This document shows positions 1 through 8,665 of a stretch of DNA of 64,000 nucleotides, in pieces. The stretch comes from Chryseobacterium viscerum (GTDB lineage Bacteria; Bacteroidota; Bacteroidia; Flavobacteriales; Weeksellaceae): positions 1,426,001-1,490,000 of the forward strand of contig NZ_JAPDFT010000001.1 in the NCBI RefSeq assembly GCF_025949665.1, read 5' to 3'. The translations under genes and the position numbers were made by a program. The notes below the pieces were generated by a model. The model was not told the DNA's origin. It saw only the letters and a list, made by a program, of their open reading frames with translations, and ran no database searches. Positions within the stretch are counted from its first letter, which is position 1; each line of letters opens with the position of its first letter.

Positions 1-722
1 CCATTGGCGGGAGCCGGAGCTGGAGAAAGTGGAGCGGTCCAGTTAAGTGTAGCTGAGGTAGGTGCAATATTGGTTGCAGGGGAAGTAGTAGGTTCAAAAC
101 ATGTTGGGGCCTGCATTACCTGAACTTCATCCAATAAGACATCATCATAGAAATTTGCATTTCCCGCTACATCTTTATCAACCGTAAATCTAAGTTGGAT
201 CGTAGCTCCTGCATAGCTCGCTGCCAGAGCTACACCTACTGTTCTCCATTCTGGAGAATTGGTGTCGCTGGACCAGATCTGTACCCATCCGGAACCATTA
301 TTGACAGCGAGTTTCAGCTCATTGTTGTCGGCATTGGGTACTGTGCCGTTAAGTGCTGTTAAATGGTCTTTAAACCATTCAAATTTGACATAAGGATTCG
401 TTAATCCCGCCAGGTTTATCTGTGGACTTATAAGTTCCACAGTATGCTCACCGGTATAGGGTGTAGATGCGTCAACCCAGGCAAAAGTTCCTGCAGGTTT
501 CCCTCCGTTTCCGGTGGCTCCATATCCGGCTGATCCTGAAAATTTCCACTTAACGTTAGCATTCGTAGAGGTTGAAGTGGGATTCTGGCTGGTCCAGCAT
601 GTAGGAAGCGCCCCGGTACTGAATGACTGTAAAAATGGCACGGGAACAGGACCACAGGTCTGCCCCTGGACTTGGAATGTAAAAGTCAATAAAAATAAGA
701 CAATGGGTAGAATTTTTCTCAT
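1..722 (-). CDS. Secreted adhesin-like protein with a galactose-binding/MAM-like domain and FN3 start (3' truncated by window edge)
   Basis: The frame starts with ATG near a hydrophobic signal peptide (MRKILPIVLFLLTF, ending VQGQ before the mature QTCGPVP) and stays open for 240 codons to the window edge. Residues 25-205 form a beta-rich module with GEHTVELISPQINLAG and ANFYDDVLLDEVQVM, the pattern of the MAM/jelly-roll domains in secreted Bacteroidota proteins. Residues 208 on (CFEPTTSPATNIAPTSATLN) look like the start of a fibronectin type III repeat. Such proteins are usually T9SS substrates with a C-terminal sorting domain, but that part lies outside the window. Specific function unknown. 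Confidence 0.8.
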   Translation of the reverse strand, partial: MRKILPIVLFLLTFTFQVQGQTCGPVPVPFLQSFSTGALPTCWTSQNPTSTSTNANVKWKFSGSAGYGATGNGGKPAGTFAWVDASTPYTGEHTVELISPQINLAGLTNPYVKFEWFKDHLTALNGTVPNADNNELKLAVNNGSGWVQIWSSDTNSPEWRTVGVALAASYAGATIQLRFTVDKDVAGNANFYDDVLLDEVQVMQAPTCFEPTTSPATNIAPTSATLNWTAPLSPAPAPAN

Positions 723-1530
723 ATAGTTTCGTTTTAGTTAGAGTCAGTCTGTTATTTAATTCGCTTAAGGACTCTTTTGAGAAGATACAAGGAGTACTTC
801 TATAGAATTTGATGCAGAAATTCCTGAAAAACTCCTGTATTTTCATCCACAGAGACGATAAGCTGGTTAAAATAGATCACTGTATTTCCTTATCACTTCT
901 TTTATAAAAAGTGATCGATAGATAAACAGAAAAAATAGTAGGATAGTAAGTAGGTGGGGTGGTTTCAGAGACCGTTCATTGCCGTTTTGATATCTTCAGA
1001 TATAAAAACGTTCACTTGGGTACTCATGAGTTGTAATAGTTTTTAATGGATTGGTTTTTCTTTCATTATTACATGAAATTTTTATGATTAATTTTTATGA
1101 TTAATTTTTATTTTATGGTTAGGGTAAAAATAATTGAATAAAAATATAAAGTGACTATACTTTCGTATAGTTTTAAATCAAAGTTTAATGAGTTAAGTGG
1201 AAATGTATTTTTTCTAAAGTGCTTTCAGAAAAGAGAATCCCTTTGTTTTCTTTTAAGAATAAAGTTTTATCCCAAAGCCTGTTTTTGATTTTTTCCTCTT
1301 AATCCCGTTTCTATACGTATGTAACACAGAAAAAAACATCCGTAATATGGAAAATGTAGTAAAATGGTAAATTTTAGATTTTTTTGTTATCAAAGTAAAT
1401 GTTTCATAGATTTAGATTTAATTATAATTAATTTTTGATAGATTTTTTTTATTTAAATTAATTATGAATATGTTTGCAAAAAGTAAATCTTATAAAAAAT
1501 AGTTTTTCACCCCTATTATATATTAAAAAT
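723..1530. other. AT-rich intergenic region between divergent genes
   Basis: No convincing gene is seen on either strand. The half nearer the LuxR gene is very AT-rich. It holds 2.5 tandem copies of a 13-nt unit (TTTTTATGATTAA) at 1079-1110 and the luxR-type promoter near 1469. The short open frames over 514-846 overlap the real secreted-protein gene or are random. Confidence 0.6.
1469..1476 (+). promoter_or_regulatory. Predicted -7 box (TATGTTTG) for the LuxR-type gene
   Basis: It matches the Bacteroidota housekeeping -7 consensus TAnnTTTG exactly. A transcript from here would start near 1483, which excludes the in-frame TTG at 1474 and supports the ATG at 1531. The -33 region is only a T-run, without a clear TTTG. 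Confidence 0.45.
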
Positions 1531-2286
1531 ATGAGTGATAAAATAAATTCATTGTATCCCAGGAAAGGATCCGGGGTATCAGTTTTTGAAGAAAAAAGTA
1601 GAAACAAATACTTTAATGTGCTCAAAGCAGTATCAGGAACCAGTTTGGGGAGTGTTTACATTGCAGATCTTAAAACCAGAAAATTAGAGTTTATTTCAGA
1701 AAATCCTCTTCTTTTTTCAGGTTTGCGGTCTGCTGAAATTGAAAAAATGGGGTATAATTTTTTTCGTAAACACACCAAGAAGGAAGATCTGGAAATATTA
1801 AAAAAAGTGAGCATTTATGGACTTAAATTCTTTGATTGTCTTTCACCGGAAGAGAAAAAAGTACACACCATTACCTATGATTTCCATCTTAAATATACCA
1901 ATAGTATAGATGTGCTTGTCAATCATAGGATTACACCTATAGAGCTTGATGATGATGGAGAAATCTCTAAAATTGTTTGTGTAGTGTCCTATTCACTTAA
2001 TCGGACTGCAGGAAATATCCGGATCATATCCAATACCTCAGAAAGCTATTGGAAATATAATCTCTTTACGGGAAAATGGACGGAAGAATGTAAAATTACC
2101 TTAAAAATAAGGGAAATTGAAATTATAAGACTCTATCTTCAGGGATTAAAAATAGAAGAAATTGCAGAGCAATTGTTTGTGTCACCCAGTACCATAAAGT
2201 TTCACAGGAGCAAATTGTTTGAAAGAATTGGTGTAAAAAATATTATCGAAGCAATATCCTACGTAATAACAAATAATTTGATTTAA
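1531..2286 (+). CDS. LuxR-family transcriptional regulator with PAS-like N-terminal half
   Basis: A DNA-binding regulator of about 251 aa. The C-terminal 60 residues form a LuxR/GerE helix-turn-helix: LKIREIEIIRLYLQGLKIEE, then IAEQLFVSPSTIKFHRSKLF and the conserved ERIGVKN. The N-terminal 180 residues (GSVYIADLKTRKLEFISENP and a later VLVNHRITPIELDDDGEISK) resemble a PAS sensory fold as in Bacteroidota orphan LuxR proteins. There is no receiver domain or transmembrane segment, so it is probably a cytoplasmic one-component regulator. The ATG was chosen because the predicted promoter overlaps the longer TTG frame. The signal sensed and the target genes are unknown. Confidence 0.85.
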   Translation: MSDKINSLYPRKGSGVSVFEEKSRNKYFNVLKAVSGTSLGSVYIADLKTRKLEFISENPLLFSGLRSAEIEKMGYNFFRKHTKKEDLEILKKVSIYGLKFFDCLSPEEKKVHTITYDFHLKYTNSIDVLVNHRITPIELDDDGEISKIVCVVSYSLNRTAGNIRIISNTSESYWKYNLFTGKWTEECKITLKIREIEIIRLYLQGLKIEEIAEQLFVSPSTIKFHRSKLFERIGVKNIIEAISYVITNNLI

Positions 2287-2404
2287 ACTTTATTTTTTCT
2301 AAATGTATTTCAGACCGAAAGTGCTGAAAAACAAATATCTTTTCCGGGTACTTTACAGTTTTTAAATACTAAGAACTGTTTGCTCTTTATGCATATGTTT
2401 TTGA

Positions 2405-2440
2405 GAATTATCCCTCTATATTTTTACAGAGGGATAATTC
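2405..2440. terminator. Strong hairpin between convergent genes
   Basis: A perfect 13-bp inverted repeat (arm GAATTATCCCTCT) with a 10-nt loop sits between the stops of the LuxR gene and the convergent hypothetical gene. There is no clear U-tract on either side, so it may be a bidirectional terminator or an RNA-stabilising hairpin. Confidence 0.6.
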
Positions 2441-2451
2441 CCGGAAACAGC

Positions 2452-2811
2452 TTAATTAAGCTGATAATTTGTGATCACTAAACTCAGGATGAAATGAACA
2501 TAATTTTCTTCTACCTCTTTTCTGTTGATCAATTTGTTTTTATACTCATAAGAGTTCAGATCTCTGGATAATTTCTGATATGTTTCAAAATCATCACCCT
2601 TAATCTTTACTCTTATATTACCATCTCTTCTGTTGATAATTACATCATCCAAAGTTCTTACTTTAAATAAAACTTCACATAATGTAGGACGAGCCTTCAT
2701 TGACCCGATATATCTTTCAACTATATTAATCTTGAACGAATCAAATTTGATGGTATTAAAAACGATTTTAGAATTAGGTTCCTGAGTGTTGAGTTCAAGT
2801 TTATAGTTCAT
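2452..2811 (-). CDS. Hypothetical protein, 119 aa
   Basis: I do not recognise this family. The product is soluble, with no signal peptide or membrane segment. It is rich in Asn, Lys and charged residues and ends in an alternating hydrophobic stretch (YVHFILSLVITNYQLN). The ATG start follows an AT-rich region, and the stop lies 12 nt from the hairpin shared with the convergent LuxR gene. The gene stands alone and its context gives no clue to function. It is supported as real by length, AUG start, non-overlap and the terminator at its end. Confidence 0.55.
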   Translation of the reverse strand: MNYKLELNTQEPNSKIVFNTIKFDSFKINIVERYIGSMKARPTLCEVLFKVRTLDDVIINRRDGNIRVKIKGDDFETYQKLSRDLNSYEYKNKLINRKEVEENYVHFILSLVITNYQLN

Positions 2812-3060
2812 TACTTTATAAATTTTGGCAAATATAAGTTTAATTATGCCAAAAAACAGACTGTTTTAATAGATCATTACCATAATAATGATTGAATTTT
2901 ATTCTATAAAAAGAAAAACATGTGAAAATGTGAATATTAGTAGCTTATAAATGAGGGGAAAACGGAAGTATTACAATTTTTTTTCTTCCTTTATTTTTTT
3001 CCTTATATGCATTTACGTAATTTTATTCTCTGTAATTAAATTCATATTAATACCAATATA

Positions 3061-4479
3061 ATGGAAAGATATAGTTATGGAATAGTTGGCCTTGGAGTGA
3101 TGGGGCGAAATCTTCTTTATAATATCGCTGACAACGGATTTTCAATCGCAGGATTTGACCTTGATCAGGAGAAAGTAAAAGAATTAGAGAATGGTGCTGC
3201 TTCAGAAATGAAAGTAAAAGGTACAGGCTCTTTAGAAGATTTTGTATCTGCATTAGAAGTCCCAAGGAAAATTATTCTTATGGTTCCTGCAGGAAAACCT
3301 GTAGATGCAGTGCTGGAAAACATTACCCCGCTTTTGAATGAAGGTGATATCGTAATTGATGCAGGGAATTCTTATTTTGAAGATACCAACAGACGTGTTG
3401 CTGATCTGGCATCTAAAAAACTGCATTTTATGGGAATGGGAGTGTCTGGTGGAGAAAAAGGAGCCAGAAGAGGTCCAAGTATAATGCCCGGAGGTGATCT
3501 GGAAGCTTTCAAACTTCTTAAGCCAATGCTTGAAGCTATTGCTGCAAAAGTAGATAACGAAGCATGTACAGCATATATGGGGAAAGGATCTGCCGGGAAC
3601 TACGTAAAAATGGTACACAACGGTATTGAATATGCTATTATGCAGCTTATCAGTGAAGCTTATGATCTCCTTAAAAGAGGGGCTGGTTTGAATAACGAAC
3701 AGCTGTATGAGGTTTTCAGAGACTGGAATAATGGAGAAATGAATTCATTCCTTATTGAGATTACCAGAGATATTTTTACTCAGAAAGATTCATTTACAGA
3801 AAATTATCTTGTTGATCAGATTTTAGATAAAGCAGGAGCAAAAGGAACCGGAAAATGGACTTCTGAGCAAGCCATGGAAATCGGAGTTTCTATTCCTACC
3901 ATTGATATTGCGGTAACTTCAAGAATTTTATCCGCCTATAAAGAAGAGAGAGTTCAGGCTTCCAAGATATATGGTGAAAAAGAAATCACAAAGCCGGAAA
4001 ACACAGAATTGTTTATTCAGGAAGTAGGAGATGCCCTTTTTCTTTCGACGCTAATAAGCTATGCACAAGGCTTGTCTTTACTGGTAAAAGCATCTGCGGA
4101 ATACGGTTTTGAAATTCCACTGAAAGATGTTGTGAAAATCTGGAGAGGAGGATGTATCATTCGTTCCGTATTGCTGGAGAAATTCTATTCGGCTTACACT
4201 CAAAACCCTGATCTTTCTAATATTCTGCTTGATCATGATATTTCCAAATTGGTAAAATCAAAAATAAAATCTTTAAGAAAAACTGCCGGATATGCTGCTG
4301 CAAACGGTATTTCAAGTTTGGGAATTCAGACTGCTTTGGGATATTTTGATGCCTACACTACAGAATCTCTTCCTGTGAATCTGATCCAGGCTCAACGTGA
4401 TTATTTCGGAGCTCATACCTATCAGCGTACTGACAGGGAAGGAGTGTTCCATACCTCTTGGCAAACAGCAAACAATTAA
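3061..4479 (+). CDS. gnd: 6-phosphogluconate dehydrogenase, decarboxylating (NADP+)
   Basis: Oxidises and decarboxylates 6-phosphogluconate to ribulose 5-phosphate with NADP+, the third step of the oxidative pentose phosphate pathway (cytoplasm). At 472 aa it has the length of the long, homodimeric class. The N-terminal Rossmann fingerprint GLGVMGRNL spans residues 10-18. The substrate-binding block SGGEKGARRGPSIMPGG starts at 129. KMVHNGIEY starts at 183 and carries the catalytic lysine. It is the first gene of a gnd-zwf-pgl operon, with only 11 nt before zwf. Bacteroidota commonly order these genes this way. Confidence 0.97.
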   Translation: MERYSYGIVGLGVMGRNLLYNIADNGFSIAGFDLDQEKVKELENGAASEMKVKGTGSLEDFVSALEVPRKIILMVPAGKPVDAVLENITPLLNEGDIVIDAGNSYFEDTNRRVADLASKKLHFMGMGVSGGEKGARRGPSIMPGGDLEAFKLLKPMLEAIAAKVDNEACTAYMGKGSAGNYVKMVHNGIEYAIMQLISEAYDLLKRGAGLNNEQLYEVFRDWNNGEMNSFLIEITRDIFTQKDSFTENYLVDQILDKAGAKGTGKWTSEQAMEIGVSIPTIDIAVTSRILSAYKEERVQASKIYGEKEITKPENTELFIQEVGDALFLSTLISYAQGLSLLVKASAEYGFEIPLKDVVKIWRGGCIIRSVLLEKFYSAYTQNPDLSNILLDHDISKLVKSKIKSLRKTAGYAAANGISSLGIQTALGYFDAYTTESLPVNLIQAQRDYFGAHTYQRTDREGVFHTSWQTANN

Positions 4480-4490
4480 AACTCGGAAAA

Positions 4491-5972
4491 ATGAATCAAA
4501 ATAGAATCTTGCAGCCAACAACTATCGTTATTTTTGGTGCTACAGGAGATCTGGCAAAAAGAAAACTTTTTCCGGCATTTTATAACTTATATATCGACGG
4601 CAGAATGCCCAAAGGCTTCAATATTGTTGCATTGGGAAGAGCCGAAAATACAGATGAACTCTTTAGAAATTATATTAAAGAAAACCTGGAAAGTTTCTCC
4701 AGAAAAAAAGTAACTTCTGAGGACTGGGCAGGTTTTCAGGCCCATATTACTTACTTTCAGCATCAGTTGGATGAAGAAAGTTCGTATCAGAATCTGCAGC
4801 AGAAGTTGCTGGATTTTGACACCGTTTACGGAATGAGAGCCAACAGGTTATTTTACCTGTCAATAGGACCTAATTTCATTTCCACTATTTCCAATCATAT
4901 TAAAACGACAGCATTAGCTTCCGATCCGAAAAAAGACCGTATTATTATTGAAAAACCTTTTGGTCATAATAAACAGTCGGCGATTGAACTGAACAGTCTT
5001 CTGGCAAAAACATTTGAAGAAGAACAGATCTATCGTATTGATCATTACCTGGGAAAAGAAACAGTGCAGAATATATTGGCATTTAGATTCGGAAATTCAA
5101 TTTTTGAGCCTTTATGGAAGCATAAATATATAGAATCAGTACAGATTACAGTAGCAGAAGAAGTAGGAGTGGAGACACGAGGTGCTTTTTATGAACAGAC
5201 AGGAGCATTGAGAGATATGATTCAGAACCATTTGTTGCAGATCCTGTGTATGGTGGCTATGGAACCTCCGGCTTCATTGAAATCAGGCGAAATAAGAGAC
5301 CGTAAAGTTGACGTTCTGAAATCAATCCGCAGAATTTCTCCGGATCAGGTTGAGCATTATGCAGTAAGAGGCCAGTACGGAAAAAGTACAATAAACGGGG
5401 TGGATGTGAAAGGCTACCGCCAGGAGAACGGCATTGCCGGGGATTCCAATACGGAAACTTTTGCTGCGATAAAATTTTATCTGGATAACGAAAGATGGCA
5501 GGATGTTCCTTTCTACGTTCGTACAGGAAAGAAAATGAAAGAAAAACATTCTTATATTACCATTCAGTTTAAGCCGCTTCCTCATTCCACATTCTCAGAC
5601 AGTCCACATCTTTTATCAGCTAACAGGTTGATTATTAATATTCAGCCGATGATGGATATCAGATTGCAGTTTATGACAAAAAAACCGGGACTGACCTTGG
5701 ATTTGAAACCTGCAGAAATGATTTTTGATAATTTTGCCTGCCAGGATGATACGCCGGAAGCTTATGAGACCTTGCTGCAGGATGCCCTTTTAGGAGATCT
5801 TACTTTATTTATGCGTTCTGATCAGGTAGAAGAAGCTTGGGATGTTGTTACAACAATACAGGAAGCATGGGAAAATAACAAAGACTTATCCTTCCCGAAT
5901 TATAAAGCAGGAAGCTGGGGACCGGAAGACTGCAATGCTTTGGTGGAGAGACAAGGACATAGCTGGGTATAA
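4491..5972 (+). CDS. zwf: Glucose-6-phosphate 1-dehydrogenase
   Basis: Catalyses the NADP+-dependent oxidation of glucose 6-phosphate to 6-phosphogluconolactone, the entry step of the oxidative pentose phosphate pathway. The product is 493 aa, normal for the family. Visible motifs are the cofactor loop GATGDLAKRKL (16-26), EKPFG (154-158) and the substrate/catalytic signature RIDHYLGKE (182-190). I start at the ATG 11 nt after the gnd stop; the frame extends upstream to a TTG that would overlap gnd, which is less likely. It sits between gnd and pgl, so all three enzymes of the oxidative branch are co-transcribed. Confidence 0.97.
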   Translation: MNQNRILQPTTIVIFGATGDLAKRKLFPAFYNLYIDGRMPKGFNIVALGRAENTDELFRNYIKENLESFSRKKVTSEDWAGFQAHITYFQHQLDEESSYQNLQQKLLDFDTVYGMRANRLFYLSIGPNFISTISNHIKTTALASDPKKDRIIIEKPFGHNKQSAIELNSLLAKTFEEEQIYRIDHYLGKETVQNILAFRFGNSIFEPLWKHKYIESVQITVAEEVGVETRGAFYEQTGALRDMIQNHLLQILCMVAMEPPASLKSGEIRDRKVDVLKSIRRISPDQVEHYAVRGQYGKSTINGVDVKGYRQENGIAGDSNTETFAAIKFYLDNERWQDVPFYVRTGKKMKEKHSYITIQFKPLPHSTFSDSPHLLSANRLIINIQPMMDIRLQFMTKKPGLTLDLKPAEMIFDNFACQDDTPEAYETLLQDALLGDLTLFMRSDQVEEAWDVVTTIQEAWENNKDLSFPNYKAGSWGPEDCNALVERQGHSWV

Positions 5973-5999
5973 AACAATATAAATTTAAACAGACAAAAA

Positions 6000-6710
6000 A
6001 TGAATATTACAGTATTTGACGATCTGGAAAAACTGTACACAGAGGCAGCAGATGCATTTGTTGACCTTTCAAAAAAATCTATTCAAGAAAATGGACGTTT
6101 TGTAGTGGCACTGAGTGGCGGTTCTTCTCCAAAAGCCATTTTCAAACTATTGGCAACGCCGGAATATAAAGAACAGATTGAATGGAATAAAGTCTACTTT
6201 TTCTGGGTTGATGAACGTTGGGTTCCTTTACATGATGATAAAAGCAACTTCAGAATGACGGATGAAGCTCTTCTTAGCCAGGTTCCCGTTGATAAAAACC
6301 ATATTTTTCCTATGTATGCTGAAGGAGTTACTCCTGAAGACTATGCAAGGACCTATGAAGAACAAATTAGAAGTGTTCTTGGGAGTGAAGGTGTTTTTGA
6401 TTTTATCCTTTTAGGAATGGGAGATGACGGTCATACCGCTTCTTTATTTCCTGGTGAGGAGGTTTTAAATGAAAAAGAAAAGTGGGTTTCTGCCTATTAT
6501 CTGAAGCCTCAGGAAATGTTCAGAATTACTTTGACTGCTCCGGTAATCAATAATGCTGAAAATATTCTGGTTATTGCATTTGGTGAATCAAAAAAACATG
6601 CATTGAATGAAGTGCTGAACGGAACGTATAATCCATCATTATATCCATTACAGCTTATTGAAAAAAAGGACGGATATCATTTTTTCACAGACAAAAAAGC
6701 AAAAGGTTAA
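6000..6710 (+). CDS. pgl: 6-phosphogluconolactonase
   Basis: Hydrolyses 6-phosphogluconolactone to 6-phosphogluconate. The 236-aa product belongs to the DevB/SOL family, related to glucosamine-6-phosphate isomerase. Motifs are LSGGSSPKAIF (38-48), DERWVP (71-76) and GMGDDGHTASLFPG (139-152). It is the last gene of the gnd-zwf-pgl operon, 27 nt after zwf, and is followed by a palindromic terminator. Together the operon yields NADPH and pentose phosphates. Confidence 0.96.
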   Translation: MNITVFDDLEKLYTEAADAFVDLSKKSIQENGRFVVALSGGSSPKAIFKLLATPEYKEQIEWNKVYFFWVDERWVPLHDDKSNFRMTDEALLSQVPVDKNHIFPMYAEGVTPEDYARTYEEQIRSVLGSEGVFDFILLGMGDDGHTASLFPGEEVLNEKEKWVSAYYLKPQEMFRITLTAPVINNAENILVIAFGESKKHALNEVLNGTYNPSLYPLQLIEKKDGYHFFTDKKAKG

Positions 6711-6733
6711 TAAAATATGATCTTTAAAAACAT

Positions 6734-6755
6734 GAGACTGTCCTAGGACAGTCTC
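6734..6755. terminator. Palindromic terminator after the pentose phosphate operon
   Basis: A perfect 22-nt palindrome (left half GAGACTGTCCT) lies 24 nt after the pgl stop. It would fold into a short hairpin in RNA from either strand. The downstream T-content is modest (CTCTTCATAT). Confidence 0.6.
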
Positions 6756-6835
6756 TCTTCATATCAACTATTCTATACCGAAGCCGGTATATACAATTTT
6801 CTGTATTTCAAAATCAAAAATCTGAACTTTAAATT

Positions 6836-6935
6836 TAAAAACAGCATCATTAAAGAGCTAATGATACTGTTGCATTTAGTGTTTTTACCTTAGTTGCTTG
6901 TGTTCGAAACTTTTTAATTTTTCCCAACTCAATAG
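6836..6935 (-). ncRNA. Candidate small RNA, copy A of a four-copy family
   Basis: The minus strand has TTTG (6971-6968), 19-20 nt, then TATATAG as a promoter, giving a start near 6935. The conserved 3' core (GAACACAAGCAACTAAGG in RNA sense) follows. The end is an intrinsic terminator: arms 6840-6852 and 6859-6871 with one mismatch, then a U-run (GTTTTTAAATTT). Copy A is shorter than B-D, lacking part of the 5' arm. No gene lies downstream on the minus strand that it could lead into. Inferred from repeat conservation only. Confidence 0.5.
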
Positions 6936-6982
6936 TGTTTCTATATAAAATGGTTATTAGTTTGAAGCAAATATACAAAATA

Positions 6983-7000
6983 AGACACTTCTAAGTGTCT
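6983..7000. promoter_or_regulatory. TetR-type palindromic operator, copy A
   Basis: AGACACT, 4-nt spacer, AGTGTCT. The same 18-nt palindrome with identical spacing occurs four times in this region, each 10-30 nt upstream of the -33 box of a minus-strand small-RNA promoter. No tetR gene follows copy A directly; the sequence after it (ATGTATGATTAAA) resembles the start region of the tetR gene behind copy B, suggesting a relic duplication. Confidence 0.55.
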
Positions 7001-7150
7001 AAAAATAAAAAAAAGTAAAAATATTTTTATTAAATGTATGATTAAATTAATAAAACCCCTTTGATAGAAGGTTTTTCCAGTGAAAATGAATTTTTAAAAT
7101 ATTAACAGAACAGGTATTTATGGCTGCTAAATGAGAGAAAATACCTCTGT

Positions 7151-7279
7151 TAAATAAAAACAGCACTATAAAAATAGTGCTGTGAGTAATGTTTTACCTC
7201 AGTCATGGAATGTTCAAAACATTTAAACTGAGGGAACTAACGGTACAATCTGATCTCACTCAATCTCACAACTTTGATC
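7151..7279 (-). ncRNA. Candidate small RNA, copy B of a four-copy family
   Basis: The minus-strand promoter is TTTG (7315-7312), exactly 19 nt, then TATATAAA (7292-7285). The predicted RNA is about 125 nt. A long-range stem pairs 7227-7233 with 7197-7203 (ACTGAGG with CCTCAGT) and encloses a small ATGTT/AACAT hairpin. It ends in a perfect 10-bp terminator stem (7160-7169 with 7174-7183) followed by a U-run on the minus strand. It is divergent from the first tetR gene and shares its operator region. Confidence 0.58.
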
Positions 7280-7323
7280 GTTCGTTTATATAAAATGGTT
7301 ATTAGTTTATGCAAATATATACA

Positions 7324-7347
7324 TTTAGACACTAAAAAGTGTCTAAA
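7324..7347. promoter_or_regulatory. TetR-type palindromic operator, copy B, between sRNA B and the first tetR gene
   Basis: A perfect 10-bp inverted repeat (TTTAGACACT, 4 nt, AGTGTCTAAA). On the plus strand a -7-like box TAAACTTG (7363-7370) lies about 19 nt further on, so the right arm overlaps the -33 region of the tetR promoter. On the minus strand the operator abuts the -33 TTTG of small RNA B. Binding of a TetR dimer here could control both transcripts. Plausibly autoregulatory. Confidence 0.6.
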
Positions 7348-7389
7348 ATGAAAAAAAATTCATAAACTTGTATGATTGAAAAGTTTACC

Positions 7390-8028
7390 ATGGAAAGAAA
7401 GTCAGTGGCAGGAAGTATCCGGAACAAGGAACGCAGTAAAAAGAAATTTTTGGATGCAGTGGGAAAAATACTGAGAACAAAAGGACATACTGCTTTGAAA
7501 GTGACTGGTATTGCTGCTACAGCCGGGGTAGATAAAAAAATGATCTATACTTATTTTGGAGGGATAGACGGACTTATAGATGAGTATATCCGGTCTCAGG
7601 ACTACTGGAGCAAAGTAACTATTGATGAAGTAGAAAAGATAAAACCGAAATTGAATGACGGAGGAAAGTCTTTCATGGAAGAAATGCTTCTATCACAATT
7701 TGACTATGTTTACAAAAGCAAAGAAGCGCAAAAATTACTTCTGTGGCGCATTTCAGAATCAAGAAAATCACTAAGAAAGCTGACGGATACTCAGGAAAAA
7801 AACGGAGAGTATATTTTTAAACTGCTGATGGATCGTCATTTCAAAGAAAATGCTGATGAAGTACGTTCGATAATGGCTATCCTGGTTTCAGGACTTTATT
7901 ATCTGAATATGTACTCTGCGATGAATGGCAGTATCTTCTGTGGAATAGACGTAGACACTTCTAAAGGGCGGGAAAAAATCAAAAAAGCAATCTCCTTTTT
8001 ATTGAACCAAACTTATGAGAATCTGTAA
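7390..8028 (+). CDS. TetR/AcrR-family transcriptional regulator (paralog 1)
   Basis: A 212-aa DNA-binding regulator. The N-terminal TetR domain is clear: SIRNKERSKKKFLDAVGKIL, then IAATAGVDKKMIYTYFGGID as the helix-turn-helix and following helix (about residues 34-60). The C-terminal ligand/dimerisation half is family-specific and its effector is unknown. An in-frame ATG occurs 18 nt upstream, but the predicted transcript would start between the two, and the paralog is conserved from MERKS, so I use the second. It is highly similar along its whole length to the gene at 8732-9370, and lies directly behind operator copy B. There is no adjacent pump or enzyme gene, the usual TetR target. Confidence 0.88.
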   Translation: MERKSVAGSIRNKERSKKKFLDAVGKILRTKGHTALKVTGIAATAGVDKKMIYTYFGGIDGLIDEYIRSQDYWSKVTIDEVEKIKPKLNDGGKSFMEEMLLSQFDYVYKSKEAQKLLLWRISESRKSLRKLTDTQEKNGEYIFKLLMDRHFKENADEVRSIMAILVSGLYYLNMYSAMNGSIFCGIDVDTSKGREKIKKAISFLLNQTYENL

Positions 8029-8065
8029 TATTAAGTTTTTTATAGGCTTAGGGATTGTATTTTGA

Positions 8066-8207
8066 TAAAAAACAAAACCATTAGAAATCTCTAATGGTCA
8101 GTTGTGTTGTTGTGTTTCTACCTTAGCTGTTTCGTGTCCGAAATTGTCTTAAAGTAAGGGAACATAAATAAAACAGTCTGAATTGTCTTATTTTTCAACC
8201 TAAAAGT
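8066..8207 (-). ncRNA. Candidate small RNA, copy C of a four-copy family
   Basis: The minus-strand promoter is TTTG (8243-8240), 19 nt, then TATATCTT (8220-8213), close to TAnnTTTG. The core stem is CCTTA (8121-8125) with TAAGG (8155-8159), where copies B and D have CTCA with TGAG: a compensatory base-pair change that favours an RNA structure. The terminator is a perfect 8-bp stem (8077-8084 with 8091-8098) followed by TTTTGTTTTTTATC on the minus strand. It converges on the end of the first tetR gene. Confidence 0.57.
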
Positions 8208-8254
8208 GTTTTAAGATATATAGATGGTTTTAGTTTGTACAAATATATAAAATA

Positions 8255-8272
8255 AGACACTACAAAGTGTTT
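8255..8272. promoter_or_regulatory. TetR-type palindromic operator, copy C
   Basis: AGACACT, 4-nt spacer, AGTGTTT: one mismatch from the consensus. It lies 12 nt upstream of the minus-strand -33 box of small RNA C. No tetR gene follows on the plus strand, as for copy A. Confidence 0.5.
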
Positions 8273-8473
8273 AAAATGATGAAATTTTTTCTAATTTAAT
8301 TTAATGTTTTGAATTTCAGCTTATTAATTTTTTTTCATAAAAGAAATTACTCTTTGAGTGGTGCTGACATTCCAATTTAATTATGCTTCAAAAGGCAGAA
8401 AATCGTTTTCAAAATAAAGAAATATATTTCAACATTTGAAAAGTATTTTATTTAATGTCATAGCAGCTATTTG
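8273..8473. other. AT-rich spacer without a gene, possible tetR-deletion scar
   Basis: Between operator C and small RNA D, where a tetR gene stands in the B and D units, there is about 200 nt of AT-rich DNA with no open frame of note. Short motifs such as AGCAGCTATTTGAG resemble the corresponding stretch before copy B (GGCTGCTAAATGAG). Confidence 0.35.
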
Positions 8474-8610
8474 AGTATAAAAACAGCACCATTATAGAAA
8501 AATGATGCTGTTTGGTTGGGTTTTATCTCAGTTGCTTATGTTTGAAATATTTTAAACTGAGGGAACTAACGATACAATCTGAATAGTTTTTATTTTTTCA
8601 ATCTCGATCA
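8474..8610 (-). ncRNA. Candidate small RNA, copy D of a four-copy family
   Basis: The minus-strand promoter is TTTG (8646-8643), 20 nt, then TATATAA (8622-8616). The core stem is CTCAGTT (8527-8533) with AACTGAG (8555-8561). The terminator pairs AAACAGCA (8481-8488) with TGCTGTTT (8506-8513), plus an inner CATT/AATG after one mismatch, followed by a U-run. A 19-codon frame beginning ATGATCGAGATTG exists in this copy only, so I do not think the family encodes a peptide. Divergent from the second tetR gene. Confidence 0.57.
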
Positions 8611-8665
8611 TGTTTTTATATAATAAATTGTTTTAGTTTGTACAAATATATACAAATAGTTGAAA

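Noticed and set aside
8540..8609. 19-codon peptide encoded by small RNA copy D
   Set aside because: The frame is not conserved in copies A-C.
6836..8610. Riboswitch or leader reading of the repeated modules
   Set aside because: Terminators and promoters point to the minus strand, and no minus-strand gene lies downstream of any copy, so cis control of a gene by these RNAs is unlikely.
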